From NCBI GenBank assembly GCA_902604795.1, contig CACKZV010000007.1:1-44886 (forward strand): 44,886 bases of DNA. Direction: 5' to 3'. Shown here one piece after another: positions 1 through 9,252 of the stretch. The notes under the pieces were generated by a model, which was given only the letters and a program-made list of their open reading frames with translations, made no database searches and was not told the DNA's origin. The position numbers were made by a program, and so were the translations under genes. This stretch comes from an uncultured Pelagibacteraceae bacterium. GTDB lineage: Bacteria > Pseudomonadota > Alphaproteobacteria > Pelagibacterales > Pelagibacteraceae. Position 1 is the first letter of the stretch. Each line of letters opens with the position of its first letter.

Positions 1-259
1 CTTTTAAAGAACCATAGTAATTTTTGAAAACTTTGGCGTATTCTAAAAACTTTTTTTTTCTAATTAAATTCTTAAATTCTTTATTTTTAATAAAAAAATA
101 ATCTTTACCATTTATTTCGTTTGCCCTTGGATTTCTTGTAGTTTGTGATATTGAAATTTTAAAGTTGTTTCTTAAAGATAGTTTTTTAACTAATGTAGTT
201 TTGCCAGCACCAGAAGGTGAAGATAATATTATAATCACCCCTGCTTTTTTCTCAGCCAT
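1..259 (-). CDS. gmk: guanylate kinase, N-terminal part (cut by window edge)
   Basis: Guanylate kinase phosphorylates GMP to GDP with ATP in the cytoplasm. I translated 86 codons from the ATG at 257-259; the rest lies beyond base 1. Visible are the P-loop [10 protein letters not shown] near residues 14-23, the GMP-binding SQTTRNPR segment, and a YYG tyrosine pair near residue 82, all in the order expected of Gmk. It follows acpP by 12 bp on the same strand, so it is probably the last visible gene of the fabD-fabG-acpP transcript. The family call is firm; the C-terminal lid cannot be judged. Confidence 0.9.
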   Translation of the reverse strand, partial: MAEKKAGVIIILSSPSGAGKTTLVKKLSLRNNFKISISQTTRNPRANEINGKDYFFIKNKEFKNLIRKKKFLEYAKVFKNYYGSLK

Positions 260-271
260 TTAATTTGAAAA

Positions 272-511
272 TTAGTTAGCTTTATTTTCAATAAATTTTA
301 CTGCATCACCAACGGTTAAAATCTTTTCTGCATCGCTGTCAGATATTTCAGATCCAAATTCCTCCTCAAAAGCCATAACTAACTCTACTGTATCTAAACT
401 ATCTGCACCTAAATCATCAATAAAGCTTGAATCATCATTTACTTTTGCTTCATCAATTCCAAGATGGTCTGCAACTATTTTTTTTACTTTACTAGAAATA
501 TCATCTGACAT
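272..511 (-). CDS. acpP: acyl carrier protein
   Basis: Small acidic carrier (79 aa) that shuttles growing acyl chains on a 4'-phosphopantetheine arm during type II fatty acid synthesis. The attachment site [10 protein letters not shown] is present with the modified serine at Ser38, followed by the usual acidic helix (MAFEEEFG). Length matches the bacterial ACP family. It sits 47 bp downstream of fabG on the minus strand, so it belongs to the fabD-fabG-acpP unit. In many proteobacteria fabF follows directly; here gmk follows instead. Confidence 0.97.
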   Translation of the reverse strand: MSDDISSKVKKIVADHLGIDEAKVNDDSSFIDDLGADSLDTVELVMAFEEEFGSEISDSDAEKILTVGDAVKFIENKAN

Positions 512-558
512 TTTGTTCCTTTTTAGTTAATTTGTTAATAAATATTTTATTAATTTTG

Positions 559-1296
559 TCAACTAAAATACATGCCTCCATTCACATGTATTGTCTCTCC
601 AGTTATATAGTCTGATAAATTCGAACTCAAAAATACAATTGAATTTGCGACATCCTCGGGTCTTCCAAATTTGTTAAGAGAAATCCTTGATTTCATTAAC
701 TCTGTGTGTTCTTCACTAATTTTTGCCGTCATGTCTGAAATTATAAAACCTGGAGATACGGAATTTACAGTGATATTTTTTTTACCATATTCTAGAGCTA
801 GACTTTTTGACATCGCAATTATACCTGCCTTTGAAGCAGCATAATTAGCTTGACCAATATTACCTGAATGTCCAACTACAGATGTAACATTTATTATTTT
901 CCCTTTTTTTGATTTTAGCATTTTTTTAATTATATTTTTGGTAATCAAAAAGGTAGATGTCAAATTTATATCAATTACTTTTTTCCATTCTTCTTCTTTC
1001 ATTCTAATAGATAAATTATCTTGAGTAATTCCAGCATTATTTATTAAAATATCAATTTTATTAGATAAAATTTTCGCACAATCTTCTACAAATTTATCTA
1101 TATTTTTATGATCAGAAAAATCAAATTTTAATACTTTTAAATTTTTGTATTTTTCTTGGATTGTTTTTAATTTTTGCTCGTTAGTTCCAGTTGCTAGAAC
1201 ATTTGCACCTGCTAAAAATAATTTATCAAGAATAGAGTTACCTATTATGCCTGTAGCTCCAGTTAATACTATATTTAAATCTTTTAAATTTATCAT
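559..1296 (-). CDS. fabG: 3-oxoacyl-[ACP] reductase
   Basis: NADPH-dependent reductase of the second step in each fatty acid elongation cycle; a short-chain dehydrogenase. The nucleotide-binding TGATGIIG is at residues 12-19, NNAG at 86-89, and the catalytic Ser139, Tyr152 (NYAASK) and Lys156 are all in place. Length (245 aa) is normal. I chose the ATG at 1294-1296 because it overlaps the fabD stop as TGATG, a classic coupled start; a TTG one codon upstream (1297-1299) is also possible. Flanked by fabD and acpP, which fixes its role as FabG rather than a generic SDR. Confidence 0.95.
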   Translation of the reverse strand: MINLKDLNIVLTGATGIIGNSILDKLFLAGANVLATGTNEQKLKTIQEKYKNLKVLKFDFSDHKNIDKFVEDCAKILSNKIDILINNAGITQDNLSIRMKEEEWKKVIDINLTSTFLITKNIIKKMLKSKKGKIINVTSVVGHSGNIGQANYAASKAGIIAMSKSLALEYGKKNITVNSVSPGFIISDMTAKISEEHTELMKSRISLNKFGRPEDVANSIVFLSSNLSDYITGETIHVNGGMYFS

Positions 1297-2222
1297 CAAT
1301 TTTTTAAATTATTGAGATCTTCAATATTATTTACTTGAATTAATTCAACATTTCTATCGATTCTTTTTACAAGTCCTGATAATATTTTACCAGGACCAAT
1401 TTCAATAAATTTTTTACTACCTGATTTTAACATATTTACTATACTTTCCCTCCAACGCACTGGGCTTTCGATTTGATCTATTAAAAGACTTCTTATATTA
1501 TCGGGATCATTTGATGGTTCTGCTGTCACATTAGAAACTATCATATTTTTTGGGGTAGAAAACTTAGTTTGATTAAGTTCTTTCTCCATAATTTTTGTAG
1601 CTGAATTCATTAAAGGGCAATGAAAAGGTGCGGATACTGGCAATTTTATACTCTTGATATTTAATTCTTTTAATTTAGATATAAAAAGATTGATGTCTTC
1701 TGTTTTACCACTTATAACAACTTGGCCGTTGGAATTATCATTAGCTAAATAACAAATAAAGTTATTTTTATTACTTTTTATTATTTCCTCTACGTTTTTA
1801 GTTTCTTCTCCTAAAACTGCAACCATGCCTCCTTCATTTTGAGGAACTGCATTTTGCATTGCCTGTCCTCTAATTTTTAAAAGCCTTATTGTTTCTTTAA
1901 AATCAATAACACTTGAACAAGCCAATGCTGAATATTCGCCTAAAGAATGACCAGCAAAAAAATTTGCCTTGCCAATATCAATATTAGTTTCTTTTTTAAT
2001 TACATTAAAAATCGAATAACTGACCAAAAAAATTGCTGGTTGTGTATTTTCAGTCTGATCCAATAATTCTTTTGGTCCTTCAAAAATTAGTTTACTAATT
2101 GATTTATTAAGTGTGTCATCTGCTTCATTAAAAAGGTCTTTTACATAATTAAAATTATCATATAATTCTCTAGCCATTCCAACTGATTGTGAACCTTGTC
2201 CTGGAAATAAAACAGAAAACAT
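1296..2222 (-). CDS. fabD: malonyl-CoA:ACP transacylase
   Basis: Transfers malonyl from CoA to acyl carrier protein, supplying the extender unit for fatty acid synthesis. The protein has 308 aa, with an N-terminal FPGQGSQ motif (residues 6-12), the GHSLGEYSAL nucleophile elbow with Ser93, the QTENTQPAIF segment near 56-64 and the APFHCPLM catalytic histidine region near 200. Its stop codon overlaps the start of fabG. It is the first gene of the minus-strand fab cluster and is divergent from the ribosomal rpsF operon across an 84-bp gap that must hold both promoters. Confidence 0.96.
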   Translation of the reverse strand: MFSVLFPGQGSQSVGMARELYDNFNYVKDLFNEADDTLNKSISKLIFEGPKELLDQTENTQPAIFLVSYSIFNVIKKETNIDIGKANFFAGHSLGEYSALACSSVIDFKETIRLLKIRGQAMQNAVPQNEGGMVAVLGEETKNVEEIIKSNKNNFICYLANDNSNGQVVISGKTEDINLFISKLKELNIKSIKLPVSAPFHCPLMNSATKIMEKELNQTKFSTPKNMIVSNVTAEPSNDPDNIRSLLIDQIESPVRWRESIVNMLKSGSKKFIEIGPGKILSGLVKRIDRNVELIQVNNIEDLNNLKN

Positions 2223-2269
2223 AGAAAATATAAGTAAAAACCTTATTTTTTATATTGTAATTAAAAAAT

Positions 2270-2275
2270 TATAAT
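2270..2275 (+). promoter_or_regulatory. candidate -10 box for rpsF operon
   Basis: A perfect TATAAT lies 31 bp upstream of the rpsF ATG in the divergent fabD/rpsF gap (2223-2306). No convincing -35 hexamer is visible 17 bp upstream, where the DNA is a T-run. In DNA this AT-rich, chance matches are common, so the call rests on position as well as sequence. Confidence 0.35.
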
Positions 2276-2306
2276 AGTATATCCTCTGTTTTTTAAAAGA
2301 TATATT

Positions 2307-2651
2307 ATGAACTTATATGAACACACAATTATTGCAAGACAGGATGTAAGTCCTACGCAACTTAAACAAATTCAAGATAAATATTCTAAAATTGTAGAAA
2401 AGTTTCAGGGTGATATTGTAAAATTGGAGAATTGGGGTCTAATGAATCTATCTTATTTGATAAAAAAAAATAAAAAAGGAAATTATATTCATTTTAAGAT
2501 TAAAGCAGATGGAAAAATAATTTCTGAGTTGGAAAAAAATGAGAAATTGGACAAAAATTTACTTAGATACCTTACTGTAAAAGTGAAAAAATTTGATTTG
2601 GATACAGATTATTTCAAGAAAAACGATGAAAAAGAGACAATAAATAAATAA
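2307..2651 (+). CDS. rpsF: 30S ribosomal protein S6
   Basis: Small-subunit protein that binds S18 and 16S rRNA in the platform. The 114 aa open with the family signature [16 protein letters not shown] and contain the conserved [18 protein letters not shown] stretch near residues 43-60; the C-terminus is lysine-rich. It starts the rpsF-rpsR-rplI operon, with rpsR beginning 8 bp after its stop. No strong Shine-Dalgarno is visible upstream of the ATG. Confidence 0.97.
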   Translation: MNLYEHTIIARQDVSPTQLKQIQDKYSKIVEKFQGDIVKLENWGLMNLSYLIKKNKKGNYIHFKIKADGKIISELEKNEKLDKNLLRYLTVKVKKFDLDTDYFKKNDEKETINK

Positions 2652-2659
2652 TTATTTTT

Positions 2660-2929
2660 ATGAAGAAAAGAAATAATAAAAAAAAAACTAAACAAAGTAA
2701 CTTTGCAAAACTTAGTATTTTTCAAAACCAAAAATATAAATTTAAAAAAAAATGTCCTCTTTCTGGCAAAGGTGCTCCAGCAGTTGATTATAAAAATATA
2801 AAACTTTTAAGAAGGTATATTTCAGAAAATGGGAAAATTTTACCTTCTAGAATTACATCTGTAAGTCAAAAAAAACAAAGAGAGTTATCTTTATCTATTA
2901 AGAGAGCAAGAAATTTAGCATTATTATAA
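2660..2929 (+). CDS. rpsR: 30S ribosomal protein S18
   Basis: S6-partner protein of the small subunit. The 89-aa product has a very basic N-terminus, a CPLSG segment (residues 31-35), [20 protein letters not shown], and [21 protein letters not shown], which are the core S18 motifs. Lies between rpsF and rplI with 8 bp and 1 bp spacing, so it is translated from the same message. Confidence 0.97.
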   Translation: MKKRNNKKKTKQSNFAKLSIFQNQKYKFKKKCPLSGKGAPAVDYKNIKLLRRYISENGKILPSRITSVSQKKQRELSLSIKRARNLALL

Positions 2930-2930
2930 A

Positions 2931-3389
2931 ATGAAAGTAATATTACTAGAAAATGTAAGGAAAATTGGTTCGATTGGAGAAATAATTCAAGTAAAAAGAG
3001 GGTTTGCTAGAAATTTTCTAATATCAAAGAAAAAAGCACTTTTTGCATCTAAAGAAAATATTAAAGAAGTGGAAAGAATTAAAAAAGAATTAAGCAAAAA
3101 AGATAATGAAAGAAAAAAAGATGCTAAACAAGTTCATGAAAAAATAAAGAATAAACAATATGAAATTAAAAAACTAAGTACAGAGAATAAAGAACTTTAT
3201 GGATCAGTCAAACCTACAGAGATAGCAAAAGTTTTAGAGGAAATAGAGGGAGTTAAGGTTAATCCTTCTTTAATACAACCTTCAAAAGAAATCAAATCAC
3301 TTGGAGATTTTGAGGTTATAATAAATTTACATTCGGAAGTTCAAACACAGATTGTAATAAAAACAGTTTCTCAAGAAGAAACGAAATAA
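2931..3389 (+). CDS. rplI: 50S ribosomal protein L9
   Basis: Large-subunit protein at the L1 stalk base. The 152 aa begin with MKVILLENVRKIGSIGE followed by VKRGFARNFLI, the N-terminal 23S-binding domain. A long charged helix (residues about 50-75) connects to the C-terminal domain with LYGSVKPTEIAKVL. The length is normal. Starts 1 bp after rpsR, ends 52 bp before the dnaB start. Confidence 0.97.
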   Translation: MKVILLENVRKIGSIGEIIQVKRGFARNFLISKKKALFASKENIKEVERIKKELSKKDNERKKDAKQVHEKIKNKQYEIKKLSTENKELYGSVKPTEIAKVLEEIEGVKVNPSLIQPSKEIKSLGDFEVIINLHSEVQTQIVIKTVSQEETK

Positions 3390-3441
3390 TTATACATAAT
3401 TCTCCCCAATAATAAAAAATATTTGTTTTTTCTTGCCTTTA

Positions 3442-4872
3442 ATGTATTTTTTTTTTGTGTCCAAGTCATTAAATGTAATTAAAAATAAGTTAGATGAACT
3501 ACCAAATAACATTGAAGCTGAACAATCAATTATAGGCTCTATTTTATTATCAAATGACATTTTTGATGAAATTAGTATTTTAATTTCAAGTAAAAATTTT
3601 TATGATCCAATGCACCAAAAAATTTTTAGTGCGATAGAAAGCTTAATTTTTAAAGGTATGCTGGCCAATCCAATTACTTTAAAAAATTATTTTCAAAATG
3701 AGAAAGACGTATTAGATATCCCTGAATATCTTATAAAAATCACAAAATTTTCTACTTCAACAAGGCAAAGTATTGAATACTCAAAACTAGTATATGACTT
3801 ATATGTTAAGAGAGAATTAATAAAAATTTCAGATAATATTATTGATACAGCAAAACTTAATGACTTAGATAACGATGGTCAACAAATTATTGAAACTTTT
3901 GAAAAATCTCTATTTGATTTAGCTGAAAAAGGATCTTTTAACTCATCTATTATTAAGTTTGACGACGCAGTGAGGCAAACAATAGAAATGGCGTCTAATG
4001 CATATAAAAATGAGGAGGGAATAGTTGGAGTTCCTTCAGGTCTTAGAGACTTAGATGATAGATTGGGAGGTATGCATAAATCAGACTTGATAATAATTGC
4101 GGGTAGACCATCTATGGGTAAAACTGCGTTAGCAACAAATATCGCATTTCATGCTGCAAAAGATATTCAGGATAAGGGAGAAAAGTCTTGTATAGCTTTT
4201 TTTTCATTAGAAATGTCATCAGAGCAATTATCAACCAGGATACTTGCTGAACAATCAAGAATTAAATCTAATGATATTAGAAGAGGAAAAATATCAGAGG
4301 AACAATTTGATAAATTTATTGAAACTTCCAAAAATATTGCTGAACTACCTTTGTACATTGATGAAACTCCAGCTATTTCAATTGCTGCTCTTAGCAATAG
4401 AGCGAGGCGAATTAAAAGAATTCATGGACTTAATATGATTGTAATAGATTATATACAGTTGATGAAGGGAAATAGCCTTAAGGATGGAAGAGTTCAGGAA
4501 ATTTCTGAGATTACACAAGGGCTTAAGGCTCTTGCTAAGGAATTGTCAGTTCCTGTGCTAGCACTCTCCCAATTATCCAGGGCTGTAGAGCAAAGAGATG
4601 ATAAAAAACCCTTGCTTTCTGATCTACGTGAGTCAGGTTCGATTGAGCAAGATGCCGATGTTGTTATGTTTGTTTTTAGAGAATCTTATTATTTAAAAAA
4701 TAAAGAACCAAGACCTGCAACTGTAGAACATGCGGAATGGCAGGCAAAAATGAACGAAATTTCTCATTTAGCTGAACTTTTAATACTCAAACAAAGGCAT
4801 GGCCCAACTGGTACAATAATGCTTGAATTTGAGGAAATGTTTACAAAATTTAAAGATATTCAAAATAATTAA
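3442..4872 (+). CDS. dnaB: replicative DNA helicase
   Basis: Hexameric 5'-3' helicase that unwinds the replication fork. After a short extension the N-terminal domain begins with LPNNIEAEQSIIGSIL, and the RecA-like ATPase domain carries the Walker A GRPSMGKTAL, the FFSLEMS segment, the Walker B MIVIDYIQLM and the QLSRAVEQR arginine-finger region. The start is uncertain: a TTG at 3433, this ATG at 3442 and a GTG at 3457 are in frame, separated by a T-run coding for Phe repeats. I took the only ATG. The product is about 476 aa, normal for DnaB. Its place after rplI is a common proteobacterial arrangement. Confidence 0.95.
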   Translation: MYFFFVSKSLNVIKNKLDELPNNIEAEQSIIGSILLSNDIFDEISILISSKNFYDPMHQKIFSAIESLIFKGMLANPITLKNYFQNEKDVLDIPEYLIKITKFSTSTRQSIEYSKLVYDLYVKRELIKISDNIIDTAKLNDLDNDGQQIIETFEKSLFDLAEKGSFNSSIIKFDDAVRQTIEMASNAYKNEEGIVGVPSGLRDLDDRLGGMHKSDLIIIAGRPSMGKTALATNIAFHAAKDIQDKGEKSCIAFFSLEMSSEQLSTRILAEQSRIKSNDIRRGKISEEQFDKFIETSKNIAELPLYIDETPAISIAALSNRARRIKRIHGLNMIVIDYIQLMKGNSLKDGRVQEISEITQGLKALAKELSVPVLALSQLSRAVEQRDDKKPLLSDLRESGSIEQDADVVMFVFRESYYLKNKEPRPATVEHAEWQAKMNEISHLAELLILKQRHGPTGTIMLEFEEMFTKFKDIQNN

Positions 4873-4897
4873 TATAAATTATAAAAGCTAATAACGA

Positions 4898-7270
4898 ATG
4901 TTAGCTAATTTTTACGAAAAAAATATTATAGAAAAACCTAAACTAGTCTTTACGATCCTAGTATTAATATTATTTACTTCTTTTTACTTTTCTAAAGATT
5001 TTCGCTTAGATGCAAGTTCAGAAACTTTGTTATTAGAAAATGATCCCGATCTAAAATATCTAAATGAAATTAATGAGAGATATGGCGCTAAGGAATTTCT
5101 AGTGCTCACCTACTCCCCGAAAATTAAAATGAATTCAGAAGTTTCAATTAAAAATCTTTCTGCATTAAAAAATGAATTAAAATCATTAAACTGGGTTCAC
5201 AATGTTGTTACACTTTTAGATATTCCTTTATTAGAAGCAACAGATGATACTTTGATTGAACGTATTCAAAATTTTAAAACGTTAACAAGTAAAAATATTA
5301 ATAAAGAACGCGGATTTAATGAAATATTAAATAGTCCAGTATTTAGAAATTTTGTAATTAGTGAGGACGGAAAAACAAGTGGTATTATTGTATATATAAA
5401 ACCAAATAAAATAGACAAAGAAATTAAGACAGATAGAGAATTAGAGATTTATAAAGATAAAATAAAAAAAGAACGACATCAAAATATTTTAGAAATTAGA
5501 GAAGTTATAAAAAATTATAATCAAAATACACAAATTTATCTTGGAGGCATCCCAATGATTGCAGACGATATGATGACCTTTATAAAAAATGATATTGTGA
5601 CTTTTGGGATTGGAGTTCTACTTTTTATAATCTTAACACTTTGGTACGTATTCAAAAAAATAATTTGGATAATAATTCCAATTTCTAGCTGTTTCTTCTC
5701 AGTTGTTTTTATGACAGGTTTTCTAGGTTTAGTTGGGTGGAAAGTTACAGTAATTTCATCAAACTTCATTGCTTTAATGCTAATTCTAACAATGGCAATG
5801 AATATTCATATGAGCACTAGATTTTTGCAATTAAACAAACAATTTCCAAAAAAGAAAAAATTTGAAATTTTAATTTTGACAACAAAAAAAATGATTTGGC
5901 CAATATTTTATACTGTCTTAACAACGATATGTGCTTTTATGTCATTAATTTTTAGTGAAATAAAACCAATTATCGATTTTGGATGGATGATGACTTTTGG
6001 GTTAATAACCTCACTTATAATTACATTCACTCTTCTACCTACTTTGTTAAGTTTTGTTCAAAACTCAAATGTTGCATTAACTAAGGAAAAAAACTCTAAA
6101 GTAACAAGCTATCTAGGAATATTAGCTGTTAAAAATAAAAATTACATATTTAGTTTAACTGGGATAATCATATTTTTAAGCATATTTGGTATCTCAAAAC
6201 TAGAAGTTGAAAATAGTTTTATTAATTATTTTGATAAAAATACTGAGATTTATAAAGGCATGAAGTTGATAGATGAAAAACTGGGCGGAACAACTCCACT
6301 TGAAATAATTTTAAAATTTCCAAAAGATGAAGATGAAGAAAATGATACTGAAAATGATTGGGGTGATGAAGATGAAAATGACAATAAATATTGGTTTACA
6401 AAAGATAAAATTAATAAAATAACTAGAGTTCACAATTATTTAGATGATATTGATGCTGTTGGCAAAGTTTTATCCTTTTCATCAATAATTGAAGTTGCAA
6501 CAAAATTAAATAATAACAAACCATTTGGAACTTTGGAAATGGGTGTTCTGTATACTAAAATTCCAGATAACATTAAAAAAGAAATAGTAGATCCATATAT
6601 ATCTATAGAAAATTCCGAAGCTCGAATAAGTTTAAGAATAAAAGACTCTTTAGATGGATTAAGAAGAAATGATCTTATCAATAAAATTAATTTTGATTTA
6701 GAAAATAAATTAAATATCAGTAAAGATGAATTTAAACTCGGAGGTGTGCTTATATTGTTCAATAATTTACTTCAAAGTTTATTTAAATCTCAAATATTAA
6801 CTCTTGGTTTTGTGATGGTTGGAATATTTGTTATGTTTTTAATTCTTTTTAGAAATATTAAAATTTCACTAATTGGTGTAATACCAAATTTTATTGCAGC
6901 TTTTTTTATTCTAGGGATAATCGGGTTGGCAGGCATCCCTTTGGATATGATGACAATCACAATTGCTGCTATCACGATTGGTATTGCTGTAGATAATAGC
7001 ATTCATTATATTTATAGATTTAGAGAAGAACTGACCAAAATAAGAGATTACAATAAAACACTTAAATATTGCCATGCAACAGTTGGTGTTGCAATACTAA
7101 ATACATCTATAACAATTGTATTTGGATTTTCTATTTTGGTTTTATCTAATTTTATTCCAACAATATATTTTGGGGTCTTTACTGGGATAGCGATGCTATT
7201 AGCTATGATTTCAGTTTTAACATTATTGCCATCTTTACTTTTAGTACTCAAACCTTTTAAGATTAAATAA
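4898..7270 (+). CDS. RND-superfamily exporter, MMPL type
   Basis: Large inner-membrane protein (790 aa) with the duplicated RND layout. It has one N-terminal membrane segment (about residues 15-33), a big extracytoplasmic loop (34-225), a membrane bundle (226-390), a second membrane segment (about 415-430), a second loop (431-625) and a last bundle (626-785). GIAVDNSIHYIYRFREE near residue 695 is the typical RND helix-4 motif of the second repeat. Substrate unknown; relatives export lipids or hydrophobic molecules. An unusually acidic stretch of Asp/Glu/Asn (about residues 478-497) sits in the second loop. cvpA starts 3 bp after the stop. Confidence 0.85.
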   Translation: MLANFYEKNIIEKPKLVFTILVLILFTSFYFSKDFRLDASSETLLLENDPDLKYLNEINERYGAKEFLVLTYSPKIKMNSEVSIKNLSALKNELKSLNWVHNVVTLLDIPLLEATDDTLIERIQNFKTLTSKNINKERGFNEILNSPVFRNFVISEDGKTSGIIVYIKPNKIDKEIKTDRELEIYKDKIKKERHQNILEIREVIKNYNQNTQIYLGGIPMIADDMMTFIKNDIVTFGIGVLLFIILTLWYVFKKIIWIIIPISSCFFSVVFMTGFLGLVGWKVTVISSNFIALMLILTMAMNIHMSTRFLQLNKQFPKKKKFEILILTTKKMIWPIFYTVLTTICAFMSLIFSEIKPIIDFGWMMTFGLITSLIITFTLLPTLLSFVQNSNVALTKEKNSKVTSYLGILAVKNKNYIFSLTGIIIFLSIFGISKLEVENSFINYFDKNTEIYKGMKLIDEKLGGTTPLEIILKFPKDEDEENDTENDWGDEDENDNKYWFTKDKINKITRVHNYLDDIDAVGKVLSFSSIIEVATKLNNNKPFGTLEMGVLYTKIPDNIKKEIVDPYISIENSEARISLRIKDSLDGLRRNDLINKINFDLENKLNISKDEFKLGGVLILFNNLLQSLFKSQILTLGFVMVGIFVMFLILFRNIKISLIGVIPNFIAAFFILGIIGLAGIPLDMMTITIAAITIGIAVDNSIHYIYRFREELTKIRDYNKTLKYCHATVGVAILNTSITIVFGFSILVLSNFIPTIYFGVFTGIAMLLAMISVLTLLPSLLLVLKPFKIK

Positions 7271-7273
7271 TTA

Positions 7274-7816
7274 ATGGAAGTTGTAAAAGATTTTTTTACT
7301 GATCTATATACATTTGATATTATTTATTTAGTTTTCACAGCACTATCTTTGATTACATGTACAAAAAAAGGTTTTTTGTTGAGCATTTTGTCAGCCTCTA
7401 AATGGCTTTTAGCTTATGTGGTTACTCTATTTCTATTTCCAAAAGTAAAACCATTCTTTGAAGATATAATTGATAATGAATATGTCCTTGATTTAGCAGT
7501 TGGTCTAGGATTATTCATAATAATTATATTCCTAATTTTATTAATAAATAAAGGAATTAATAGAGCAGTCACCTACTCTGGATTGGGAAATTTAGATAGA
7601 ATCTTTGGTTTCTTTTTTGGATTTATTAGGGCTTACGTTATAGTTGTATGTATTTATACAACTATAAATATCATTTATAACCACAAAAAATGGCCCATTA
7701 ATTTAGATGATGCTTTCACATATGCATGGGTTGAAAAAGGTAGTAACTACCTTATAAAAGAATTTCCTGATAAAAAAGATTATGAAGAAACTAAAGAAAA
7801 AGTTCAAGATATATGA
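7274..7816 (+). CDS. cvpA: CvpA family membrane protein
   Basis: Integral membrane protein of 180 aa with four predicted membrane segments (about residues 15-35, 38-56, 72-92 and 108-132) and the conserved GNLDRIFGFFFGFIRAY block near residues 100-116. CvpA relatives are found next to purF in many proteobacteria and were named for colicin V production in E. coli; the molecular function remains poorly defined, with links to envelope homeostasis. Here the purF start lies inside its last 35 bases, so the two are translationally coupled. Confidence 0.9.
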   Translation: MEVVKDFFTDLYTFDIIYLVFTALSLITCTKKGFLLSILSASKWLLAYVVTLFLFPKVKPFFEDIIDNEYVLDLAVGLGLFIIIIFLILLINKGINRAVTYSGLGNLDRIFGFFFGFIRAYVIVVCIYTTINIIYNHKKWPINLDDAFTYAWVEKGSNYLIKEFPDKKDYEETKEKVQDI

Positions 7817-9251
7817 TCCTAAGATTAAGGAAGAGTGCGCAGTATTTGGAATAAGTAATTCTAATGATGCCTCGACCCTTACCGCTTTAGGTCTTCATGC
7901 GCTTCAGCATAGAGGACAAGAGGGTTGTGGGATTGTTTCATATGATGGAGAAAAATATCATTCAGAAAAAAGATTTGGTTTAGTTGGTGATAATTTTAAT
8001 GATGAAAAAGTTTTAAAAAAACTTCCTGGAAAATATGCAATTGGACATAATCGTTACTCAACAACAGGTGGAACTGCTTTAAGGAATGTTCAACCTTTTT
8101 TTGCTGATACAAATGCAGGAGGTATAGGTGTTGCACATAATGGAAATCTTACAAATGCAATTACACTAAGAAACAAATTAGTTGAGGATGGTGCAATATT
8201 TTATACTACATCAGATACTGAAACTATTGTTCAATTAATTGCTAAATCTAAAAGAAACAAAACAATTGATAAAATCATTGATGCTATTTTTCAAATTCAA
8301 GGTGGATATTCACTCGTAATGATGACACAAAACACACTTATAGGTGTTAGAGATCCCTACGGAATAAGACCATTAGTAATTGGTAAATTAAAACATTCAT
8401 ACGTATTTGCTTCTGAAACTTGTGCATTTGATATAATTGGAGCAAAATTTGTAAGAGAGGTCGAAAATGGAGAAATTGTTTACATCGAAAATAACGAATT
8501 AAAAAGTATTAAACCTTTTCCTCCAAAAAAAATTAGACCATGCGTGTTTGAATATATTTATTTTTCTAGACCAGACAGTATCTTAAACGGTAAAACTGCA
8601 TACGAATACAGAAAGAGTTTTGGACAACAATTGGCAAAAGAGGACAAAATAGAAGCTGATTTAGTTGTGCCTGTCCCAGACTCAGGTAATGCTGCAGCAC
8701 TCGGATATGCTGAAGAAAAAGGTCTAAAATTCGACCTAGGTTTAATTCGAAACCACTATGTTGGAAGGACTTTTATTGAACCCTCTCAACAAATACGAAG
8801 TTTGGGAGTTAAGCTAAAATTGAATCCAAATATCTCAGTAATAAAAAATAAGAGGATTATTTTGGTTGATGACTCACTAGTAAGAGGTACTACATCGTCA
8901 AAAATAGTAAAAATGTTATACGACTCTGGAGCAAAAGAAGTTCACGTGAGAATAGCAAGTCCCGAAATTAAGTTTCCTGATTTTTATGGAGTTGATACAC
9001 CAACAAAAAAAGAGCTTTTAGCGGCTAACAAATCTACTGGTGAAATATGTGAATTTATAAAGGCAAAATCATTAAAATTCTTAAGTTTAAATGGATTATA
9101 TTTAGGAATGGGGTTTGAAAAAAGAAATGAAAATTACCCTCAATTAACAGATCATCACTTTACAGGTGAATATCCTGTGAAGATAATTGATGAGCTTGGT
9201 GAAGATAAAGTGACCCAATTGTCATTATTAAGTACTGCATCGAACAATTAA
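7782..9251 (+). CDS. purF: amidophosphoribosyltransferase
   Basis: First committed enzyme of purine synthesis: PRPP plus glutamine gives 5-phosphoribosylamine. The Ntn-hydrolase glutaminase domain begins at Cys19 (ECAVFGI); the preceding 18 residues would be the cleaved propeptide. The region also shows QHRGQEGCGI and GHNRYSTTG. The C-terminal phosphoribosyltransferase domain carries the PRPP loop RIILVDDSLVRGTTS. The start ATG overlaps cvpA by 35 bp. The propeptide points to the Bacillus-type class, but two regions that carry iron-sulfur cysteines in that class read DFYGVDT and TDHHFTGEY here, so the cluster is probably absent. Confidence 0.96.
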   Translation: MKKLKKKFKIYDPKIKEECAVFGISNSNDASTLTALGLHALQHRGQEGCGIVSYDGEKYHSEKRFGLVGDNFNDEKVLKKLPGKYAIGHNRYSTTGGTALRNVQPFFADTNAGGIGVAHNGNLTNAITLRNKLVEDGAIFYTTSDTETIVQLIAKSKRNKTIDKIIDAIFQIQGGYSLVMMTQNTLIGVRDPYGIRPLVIGKLKHSYVFASETCAFDIIGAKFVREVENGEIVYIENNELKSIKPFPPKKIRPCVFEYIYFSRPDSILNGKTAYEYRKSFGQQLAKEDKIEADLVVPVPDSGNAAALGYAEEKGLKFDLGLIRNHYVGRTFIEPSQQIRSLGVKLKLNPNISVIKNKRIILVDDSLVRGTTSSKIVKMLYDSGAKEVHVRIASPEIKFPDFYGVDTPTKKELLAANKSTGEICEFIKAKSLKFLSLNGLYLGMGFEKRNENYPQLTDHHFTGEYPVKIIDELGEDKVTQLSLLSTASNN

Positions 9252-9252
9252 A

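Noticed and set aside
4167..4397. Antisense open frame (76 aa) within dnaB
   Set aside because: Lies opposite the conserved ATPase core of DnaB, has no ribosome site, and reads as a low-complexity Ile/Ser shadow.
6436..6762. Antisense open frame (108 aa) within the RND exporter
   Set aside because: Opposite a continuous conserved membrane protein; composition mirrors the reverse complement of AT-rich coding DNA.
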